In this document: in pieces, positions 58,654 through 64,000 of the stretch
How the letters are laid out: every line of letters starts with the position of its first letter
Position numbering within the stretch: position 1 is the stretch's first letter
Assembly: GCF_003124125.1 (NCBI RefSeq)
Contig: NZ_QCXQ01000003.1
Coordinates: 27,210-91,209, forward strand
DNA from: Levilactobacillus bambusae
Lineage (GTDB): Bacteria; Bacillota; Bacilli; Lactobacillales; Lactobacillaceae
Reading direction: 5' to 3'
DNA length: 64,000 bases
The notes under the pieces: generated by a model
Told to the model about the DNA's origin: nothing
Seen by the model: only the letters and a program-made list of their open reading frames with translations
Databases searched by the model: none
Made by a program: the position numbers and the translations under genes

Positions 58654-59538
58654 TTACTCCACTTTTTCAATCTTTGGATTAAAAAACATTCCTGCAAATA
58701 ATCCTTTATATAAAATACTAAATTTACGCCATTTATATTTTTTTGTGTTTTTGATAAGGCTAAATGACAAAATAACTTTTTTTATAAAGTAAATCCCCCC
58801 CTTCCCCTCTCTTCTAGCAATATAGAAAGAGTTTCTCATACTATAAAAGTAGCGTTTAAGTCTTAACTTGTTATTTTCACTAATAATATCATTTCTTTCA
58901 TTTACCATTATTTCATGAATAACAATACTATTAGATACAAAATAACCAGGTTGAATTTGCGCAAGTCGTAATGTGTATTCCGTATCATCTCCCCAGATAA
59001 AAAAATCTGAGATAGGTAATCCAATTTGTTTTACTAACTGTGTTTTGACCAGTATCGAAACGAATGTTCCTGACTGTACCTCAATTACACCTTTATCCAC
59101 GTGGGTTGCCCATGTATCAGAGGTTTGTAATTGATTCATAACAGCAGGTGTATTATCCTGCCATCTTACATTGCTAGCTAAAAAGGACCAATTTCCTTGT
59201 AATCGCTCATCCGATACTAATAATTCTTCCAAAGCTGTTTGGGTAGGAATAGTATCGTCATCCATAATCCATTCATAATCCGTTCCAAGTTCAACGGCCT
59301 TTCGAAGTCCATAATTAAATCCACCTGCCCCACCAGTATTTTGGATTTTTCTAATATATGTAACTTGATCATCTTTTTCGGTTTCAAAATACTTATCTGT
59401 CCCATCAGTACTGGCATTGTCAATAACTAAAATTCTATCTGGTTTTCTAGTTTGATTTTTTACACTCATCAAACACTGTTTTAACCAATCCAATCTGTTG
59501 TAGGTGACAATAACTGCCGTAACATGCTTATGATTCAA
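58654..59538 (-). CDS. GT2 family glycosyltransferase, galactofuranosyltransferase-like
   Basis: The 294-residue protein has the GT2 fold: VTAVIVTYNRLDWLKQCLMSVKNQTRKPDRILVIDNASTDGT (6-47), NTGGAGGFNYGL (about 67-78), the WIMDDDTIPT metal motif (about 90-99) and FIWGDDTEYTLRL (about 182-194). The DDD and WGDDxE motifs and the GGAGGF sequence are close to GlfT-type galactofuranosyl- and rhamnosyltransferases, which fits the glf gene 20 kb away. The start is TTG with GGAGGG 8 nt upstream, overlapping the previous stop. Confidence 0.9.
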   Translation of the reverse strand: MNHKHVTAVIVTYNRLDWLKQCLMSVKNQTRKPDRILVIDNASTDGTDKYFETEKDDQVTYIRKIQNTGGAGGFNYGLRKAVELGTDYEWIMDDDTIPTQTALEELLVSDERLQGNWSFLASNVRWQDNTPAVMNQLQTSDTWATHVDKGVIEVQSGTFVSILVKTQLVKQIGLPISDFFIWGDDTEYTLRLAQIQPGYFVSNSIVIHEIMVNERNDIISENNKLRLKRYFYSMRNSFYIARREGKGGIYFIKKVILSFSLIKNTKKYKWRKFSILYKGLFAGMFFNPKIEKVE

Positions 59539-60638
59539 TCAAATACCCTCCTGATCACTCGTTCACTTGCATTGCGTTGTTCAGCATTTGCATTAAACTG
59601 CTTTGCAAACTGCTTTACCCTAGCTATATTAAAATCTCCACTTTGTACACTCTTAAAAAAGCTCATCATTTTATCCTGATCATAGAAAATGGGGCCAGGA
59701 ACTGTCTGTGTATAATCAAAGTAGAAGCCACGATCTTCTTTTGAGTAATAATCAAAATCATATGGGTAAAATACCATTGGTCGTTCTAATAAGGCATAAT
59801 CAAACATTACTGAAGAATAATCGGTAACGAGTATGTCTGCGACCTTCATGCAATCTTCAATAGTAAGTTTATCATTAAACTCAACGTTACTGATATTTTC
59901 AATTGTATGTACTTCATAAAGACGGTGAAAGTTAATCAGTAAGTAATATTCATCACCCAATTGTTCAGCAAATTTCTTGAAATTAAAATTAACTGTTGTC
60001 CCATTATCTCGAAACGTCGGCGCATACAATATAACCTTTCTATCTATTATATTTCGCTTACTCCGAAATGCATTATATAACTGTGTATCAGATGTTAAAT
60101 TATCATTTCTTGGTAATCCATAATCCAAAATAATATTAGGATTAATATGAAATGCTGACTCATAGTCTTGATTAGAAATAGGTGCATTGCTCAAAAAATA
60201 AGTCCAGTGACTTGCATCTAATAACCATTCCTGCTTCTCTTTTTTTCGTTCATCATCAATAATATCGTCACCAATACGTTTTAGCGGCGTTCCATGCCAT
60301 GTTTCAAGATAAACCTGGTTTTTTCGTACACGAAGACCAGAATACATATTTACATTTGAAACTAAGTATTTTGAAGTTGCTAAGTAATATAAGTATCGAA
60401 TCGACATATATGGTATACATGTATTTTTTTCAAATTGGTTATTATTTAATGTAATGATATATTGATAATCTCTTGAGTTATTTTTCAGTTCAGTATATAG
60501 GGCTAAGGGATTATCCGAAAACCGTTTTCCATTATCACAATTGAACAATATATAACCACTCTTTAAAGGTAATAACCTGAAAAGTGGATATAATGTTGCA
60601 AAAGCGATTTCTTTTATACGAGTCCTAATTGTTTTCAA
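59535..60638 (-). CDS. CDP-glycerol glycerophosphotransferase family protein (TagB/TagF-like)
   Basis: TagB/TagF-type enzymes add glycerol phosphate or ribitol phosphate to a sugar or a growing polyol-phosphate chain. The 367-residue protein has the family motifs YLETWHGTPLKRIG (about 108-121), ILYAPTFRDNG (about 202-212), HRLYEVHTIENI and ILVTDYSSVMFDYALLERPMVFYPYD (about 268-293). Its presence suggests that the repeat unit carries a glycerol-phosphate-like decoration. The start is TTG, overlapping the previous gene by 14 nt. Confidence 0.92.
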   Translation of the reverse strand: MKTIRTRIKEIAFATLYPLFRLLPLKSGYILFNCDNGKRFSDNPLALYTELKNNSRDYQYIITLNNNQFEKNTCIPYMSIRYLYYLATSKYLVSNVNMYSGLRVRKNQVYLETWHGTPLKRIGDDIIDDERKKEKQEWLLDASHWTYFLSNAPISNQDYESAFHINPNIILDYGLPRNDNLTSDTQLYNAFRSKRNIIDRKVILYAPTFRDNGTTVNFNFKKFAEQLGDEYYLLINFHRLYEVHTIENISNVEFNDKLTIEDCMKVADILVTDYSSVMFDYALLERPMVFYPYDFDYYSKEDRGFYFDYTQTVPGPIFYDQDKMMSFFKSVQSGDFNIARVKQFAKQFNANAEQRNASERVIRRVFD

Positions 60639-61710
60639 ATTCTTCAGTCACAACCTTTATAAATCTCTTTACATATTGTTTAGCGTAAAATTTATTAATA
60701 GATTTTTTTATCAAATGACTATTAAACTCATCTTTTTTCAAAAAAAAGGTGTTCATTTGCTTTATTAAATCCTTTTTTTTATCAACTTGAAATAACAATC
60801 CATTTTCTGAATTAACTATATCAGAAGGTCCAGTATCACAATTTGAGGATATCACTGGTATTCCGTTAGCAATTGCCTCAATAAGTACCATAGGTAAACC
60901 TTCATAATTAGAGGTCAATATTAAAGCATCAACATCCGTCAAATTCTCCCATAAATCTTGTTGAAACCCGTTAAAGGTGACATTGTTAAATAGTCCTAAG
61001 TGACGCACATAATCTTCTACCTCTTTATTTTTTCCTTCTCCATACACATTTAAATGCCACTCAAACTGGACACTGCTTAAAGCATCGAATAATATTCTCA
61101 TATTCTTTTGCCCATCTAACATTTGTCGACCAACATAAATTAGCTCTAATTTATTCTCATTCTTTGATCGATAAACGATGTTTTCAGTTGGAAAGATAGG
61201 ATTAAAAATCACGTTAATTTTTGTATCTTTAATTCCTAGATCAATTAATTGTTTTTCAATGCCACTACTAATAGCAAGAAACTGGTCAAAACTATGAAGT
61301 TCGATTTTTTTCAAGGGCTTTGAGGCTAAAGAATAGTGATACCAAGCACATACACGATAATCTTCATTCATAATTTTTTTTATAAAAAACAAGATGGTCC
61401 ACATCACTGGATTAGTTGAAATTACAACATCTGGCTTTTCCGTTTTCACAAAATACCATAATAAAAATGGAAGACTAAAAAGATACTCTATTGTTCTAAC
61501 TAACTTTGGTCGGGCCATAAACACTATTTTTTTATCTTGTATACTTTCAGTCCATGTTGTATCAATAGTTCCACCTATGTTAACTAGTTTCATAGAACTT
61601 TTTAAGTTATCCAACTTATTATATGAAATAAATAGGTTTTTTATAACAGTTTCAGTTCCACCATAACCTGACATAAATGGAGTGAATAATATTATTCTTT
61701 GTTTTTTCAC
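60625..61710 (-). CDS. GT4 family glycosyltransferase
   Basis: The 361-residue GT-B protein begins with FTPFMSGYGGTETVIKNLF (9-27) and ends with the donor-site pattern VDALILTSNYEGLPMVLIEAIANGIPVISSNCDTGPSDIV (about 256-295) containing the EGLPMVLIEA block. LIYVGRQMLDGQKNMRILFDAL begins the second domain. It adds a hexose to the lipid-linked unit. Start is GTG at 61710, with GGA about 6 nt before. It is the first gene of the AT-rich polysaccharide cluster on this strand. Confidence 0.93.
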   Translation of the reverse strand: MKKQRIILFTPFMSGYGGTETVIKNLFISYNKLDNLKSSMKLVNIGGTIDTTWTESIQDKKIVFMARPKLVRTIEYLFSLPFLLWYFVKTEKPDVVISTNPVMWTILFFIKKIMNEDYRVCAWYHYSLASKPLKKIELHSFDQFLAISSGIEKQLIDLGIKDTKINVIFNPIFPTENIVYRSKNENKLELIYVGRQMLDGQKNMRILFDALSSVQFEWHLNVYGEGKNKEVEDYVRHLGLFNNVTFNGFQQDLWENLTDVDALILTSNYEGLPMVLIEAIANGIPVISSNCDTGPSDIVNSENGLLFQVDKKKDLIKQMNTFFLKKDEFNSHLIKKSINKFYAKQYVKRFIKVVTEEFENN

Positions 61711-61946
61711 TACATTCCACTCTTCTCAGCGCCAATTTAAAACATAGAGTTAGTTTATCATCGAATTCTCTACTAAACAATGAATTTATAATAAACTCTA
61801 CCTAGCTGAACAAATCCATTTAACACCCCGCATCTTTAATTTAGACGAATTGTAAGTTTCTTATATTACCTGGATAACTTAGGCCTTAAAAATAAGTACT
61901 TTCCTCATTATTAATGAACCTGTAAAAATGAAATTTTTCCGCAAAG
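61711..61946 (-). promoter_or_regulatory. Upstream region of the polysaccharide cluster
   Basis: This AT-rich stretch between the pnuC terminator and the first glycosyltransferase must contain the cluster's promoter. I cannot identify one clear -35/-10 pair, and there are no repeats or genes. Confidence 0.35.
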
Positions 61947-61980
61947 AAAAGAGCCCTCTAACGTAAAGGGCTCTTTTCTT
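61947..61980 (-). terminator. Terminator of pnuC
   Basis: AAAAGAGCCCT and complement with a 9-nt loop; on the minus strand followed by TTTTCTTTG. Separates pnuC from the polysaccharide cluster. Confidence 0.88.
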
Positions 61981-62034
61981 CTCATTTATTTACTTATTCT
62001 ACCTTTAACTCTAAATTTATGAATTAAAGTTTAA

Positions 62035-62841
62035 TTATTCCAACATATCGTTTTCCATCGTTTCCTTATGGAACCAAGCCACACCCTTATCAAACAGAGC
62101 GATGAAATCATTACTCAAGTAGAGCAGATAAGTAATGAACAGAACCCAGTTAGCACCACCTTGAAGCGCTGTAATGCCCCATAAAACCACGGACATGATT
62201 CCTTGCGCTAGCCAGAAATAATACGTATCTGAGTAACGGAGCGTCGTTAATAACGCTCCAGTTACACCGATGGCAGCCGAGAGAGCATCAATAAAGGGCC
62301 GGGGAGAATCGGTGAAGCTAGCTTCAAAACCGTATAAAGCTCCCAACACAACGATAAAGAATAGCGCAAACAGAGCCCAAGTTCGGCCGGCGTGCGGCGT
62401 ATCCTTAATTTGACGAACCCGTGAACCCACGTTCTTGGCCCACCCTGGCATCATTAAGACGGGGATATCCAATAATACGATGTACACTGCCTGAAGCAGC
62501 ATATCCGAGTAATTCTTGGCGGTAAAGGCAACCACAATGTAGATTAAGGCGCTCACCAACCCGAAAACCCCGTTTAATGGTTTCGTATTAGTAATCGAAA
62601 TCGTACAGGTAAAACCTAGGACCGCCGCAAACATGGTGACTAAAGAGATGGGGGTAATGGGACTTAAAAATGTCGTTCCAATAATAATGACTAACCCAAT
62701 CACCAACAAAATGTAACTACCCTTAGTCCACCCCTTCATTTGTTCAATGTACCAGCTGGGCTTTAAGACGCTGGTTAACGCAATGTCTTCAACGTCTTGT
62801 GAATCTGAAAATGTGTGACCATGTTGCTCTGAGTTCTGCAT
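62035..62841 (-). CDS. pnuC: PnuC-type nicotinamide riboside/mononucleotide transporter
   Basis: PnuC transporters bring in nicotinamide riboside for NAD synthesis by facilitated diffusion. The 268-residue protein has about seven helices; the N-terminal soluble tail (about 1-35) is followed by the family's conserved SLVTMFAAVLGFTCTISITNTKPLNGVFGLVSALIYIVVAF (about 65-105), and SAAIGVTGALLTTLRYSDTYYFWLAQGIMSVVLW (about 187-220), where the W-x-x-W/N motif of the substrate site lies. AAGGAG precedes the ATG. Confidence 0.94.
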   Translation of the reverse strand: MQNSEQHGHTFSDSQDVEDIALTSVLKPSWYIEQMKGWTKGSYILLVIGLVIIIGTTFLSPITPISLVTMFAAVLGFTCTISITNTKPLNGVFGLVSALIYIVVAFTAKNYSDMLLQAVYIVLLDIPVLMMPGWAKNVGSRVRQIKDTPHAGRTWALFALFFIVVLGALYGFEASFTDSPRPFIDALSAAIGVTGALLTTLRYSDTYYFWLAQGIMSVVLWGITALQGGANWVLFITYLLYLSNDFIALFDKGVAWFHKETMENDMLE

Positions 62842-63023
62842 ATTTTATTCTCTCCTTTAGGATTTATTTCTACCGGCCAGTAAATGAGATAAATTTAGCC
62901 AAGAACTAGTATGCAATAAAAAAAAATTCCAAACCAGTCTTGACAAGTTATCGGGACGGTCAAAAACGCGAACAAACGTTGCCCTGACGGGAGATAAAAA
63001 ATTTCAAACTTTTTTTGAAATAA

Positions 63024-63059
63024 AAATCCGTCGACCATTGGGTTCTGATCGACGGATTT
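63024..63059 (-). terminator. Terminator of the YbjQ-type gene
   Basis: AAATCCGTCGA and complement, 14-nt loop, then TTTTTATTTC on the minus strand, directly after the stop codon. Confidence 0.88.
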
Positions 63060-63066
63060 GATTCGT

Positions 63067-63390
63067 TTAACTAATAAATTTAACGGCGGTTCCGTACGCC
63101 GTTACAGTTTCCATTCCTTCGCTAATCGAGTCGGTATCGTAACGCATCATAACGACTGCATCAGCGCCAAGCTCGGCCGCATTAGCCTTTAACCGGGCGA
63201 CTGACGTATCGCGGGTTTCGGTCATCAGTTCGGTAAAGGACTTAATTTCACCCCCAACCACACTTTTCAAACCGGCCCCAATATTTTTAATAACGTTCTT
63301 TGATTGCGTCGTTAGTCCAAAAACTTCCCCGATTATTTCGTATTGCTTGCCTGGAATCTGTTCTGTTGTCGTCACTAAAACATCTGTCAT
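63067..63390 (-). CDS. YbjQ/UPF0145 family heavy-metal-binding-domain protein
   Basis: I start it at ATG 63390, 8 nt after AAGGAG; a GTG three codons before touches that site. The 107-residue protein matches UPF0145: [83 protein letters not shown]. The family forms pentamers and its role is unknown; the metal-binding label is historical. Located 12 bp after glpK on the same strand. Confidence 0.94.
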   Translation of the reverse strand: MTDVLVTTTEQIPGKQYEIIGEVFGLTTQSKNVIKNIGAGLKSVVGGEIKSFTELMTETRDTSVARLKANAAELGADAVVMMRYDTDSISEGMETVTAYGTAVKFIS

Positions 63391-63402
63391 CTGTGTCACT
63401 CC

Positions 63403-64000
63403 TTATTCATTATTATCCGGCTTAAATAACCGGGTTGCCTTGACCGCCGTTTGCCATCCCCGATAGAGATGCTGGCGTTTTTCCGGCGTCATCTCCGGAT
63501 TAAACCGCCGACCCTCTTCGTATAAGTCGCTCAATTCCGAAAAATCATTCCAGAATCCCGTTGCCAGTCCGGCTAACAGGGCCACCCCTAACGCAGTTGA
63601 TTCTTCATCCGCCGACCGTTGGACCGGTAAATTAAGGATGTCCGCTTGGAACTGCATCAAATATCGATTCCGTGAGGAGCCGCCATCCGCCAATAGTTCC
63701 TTAATTTGTTGGTGGCTATCCCGGTTCATGGTTTCTAAGATATCCCGGGTTTGGTAGGCAATGGATTGCAGCGTCGCTTTCACAAAATCATCCCGGGTTG
63801 TCCCCCGGGTTAATCCGTAGGCCGCTCCCCTAGCATCTTGATCCCAGTACGGGGCCCCTAACCCATAAAAGGCGGGAACCACGTAGACTTCATCATGATC
63901 CGTCGATTCCATAGCCGCTTGCCGGGATCGGGGAACGTTATCAATTAATTGGATGGTATCTGCCAGCCAGGAAAGTGCGGACCCCGCTACTAGGACGGAA
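63403..64000 (-). CDS. glpK: Glycerol kinase, C-terminal part (cut by the window edge)
   Basis: GlpK phosphorylates glycerol with ATP. The reading frame is open to the window's right end, and the visible 198 residues cover the C-terminal actin-like domain: SVLVAGSALSWLADTIQLI, then DEVYVVPAFYGLGAPYWDQDARGAAYGLTRGTTRDDFVKATLQSIAYQTRDI, LLADGGSSRNRYLMQFQADILNLPVQRSADEESTALGVALLAGLATGFW. These are the FGGY-kinase signature segments. The ATG at 63912 is internal, not the start. The gene is intact as far as seen. Confidence 0.96.
   Translation of the reverse strand, partial: SVLVAGSALSWLADTIQLIDNVPRSRQAAMESTDHDEVYVVPAFYGLGAPYWDQDARGAAYGLTRGTTRDDFVKATLQSIAYQTRDILETMNRDSHQQIKELLADGGSSRNRYLMQFQADILNLPVQRSADEESTALGVALLAGLATGFWNDFSELSDLYEEGRRFNPEMTPEKRQHLYRGWQTAVKATRLFKPDNNE

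Noticed and set aside
1-64000. tRNA and rRNA genes, complete insertion sequences or integrase genes
   Set aside because: I found no cloverleaf sequence, rRNA sequence, transposase or integrase in reading the window; short or degenerate ones could have been missed by eye.

Overview
The window is a chromosomal segment of a low-to-medium GC Gram-positive bacterium, almost certainly a member of the Lactobacillaceae. The evidence is strong Shine-Dalgarno sequences (AGGAGG type), frequent TTG and GTG starts, the noc-parA-parB-DUF951-ychF-DUF1129 origin-proximal gene order, phenolic acid decarboxylase with a PadR regulator, an Lcp/UDP-galactofuranose/priming-transferase polysaccharide locus, and type I-E-like CRISPR repeats of the GTATTCCCC...GGGGATGATCC form. 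The species cannot be fixed from the sequence alone.

Layout. 1-3.1 kb: two short CRISPR arrays without cas genes in view; both are read leftward, with leaders on their right sides that share two sequence blocks at identical spacing. Between them lie a small gene behind a near-consensus LexA box and the padC-padR pair with a 42-bp palindromic operator. 3.2-9.4 kb: gpmA, an AI-2E family exporter, a lone HigA-like regulator, a membrane TPR protein, cfa with a duplicated 3' tail, and a secreted C39-type peptidase. 9.4-19.6 kb: azlCD, dacA with a two-component system, then the chromosome-segregation block (DUF1129, ychF, DUF951, parB, parA, noc, rsmG). 19.7-24.8 kb: a purine/nucleoside cluster (nucleoside hydrolase, NCS2 permease, NupC carrier, and a phosphopentomutase homologue that has lost catalytic motifs). 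25-36 kb: an accessory region with tandem MarR regulators, TetR, orphan terminators, repeat islands, a ComK-like protein, LysR, DUF2922/DUF1659, a SigH/ComX-like sigma factor, an orphan HicB and a two-gene phage-tail-like cassette. 36.2-40 kb: LCP ligase, glf, a DUF4422 glycosyltransferase and the priming sugar transferase. 40.3-49.2 kb: thiMDE behind a long non-TPP leader, an SDR, fetAB, YdcF, RlmD and a small membrane protein. 49.7-61.7 kb: an AT-rich polysaccharide cluster (GT4, TagB/F-like, GlfT-like GT2, GT32-like, Wzx, a membrane-anchored GH43-like propeller, a Wzz-like protein, Wzy, a TM protein, a membrane-anchored beta-helix). 62-64 kb: pnuC, a YbjQ-type protein and the C-terminal part of glpK, cut by the window edge.

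How it works together. Glf supplies UDP-galactofuranose, the priming transferase starts the repeat unit on undecaprenyl phosphate, the glycosyltransferases extend it, Wzx flips it, Wzy and the Wzz-like protein polymerise it, and LCP probably attaches it to peptidoglycan. No BY-kinase/phosphatase pair is visible. Two membrane-anchored carbohydrate-active folds (GH43-like and beta-helix) sit in the same operon as Wzy/Wzz.

The most notable non-coding signal is a family of intergenic repeats (at about 8.0-8.2, 22.1-22.5 and 30.1-30.3 kb, with related composite elements at 30.0-30.4 and 45.7-46.0 kb). Core motifs are conserved between copies, while the flanking stem arms differ from copy to copy yet still pair with their own partner. 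This covariation points to selection on structure.
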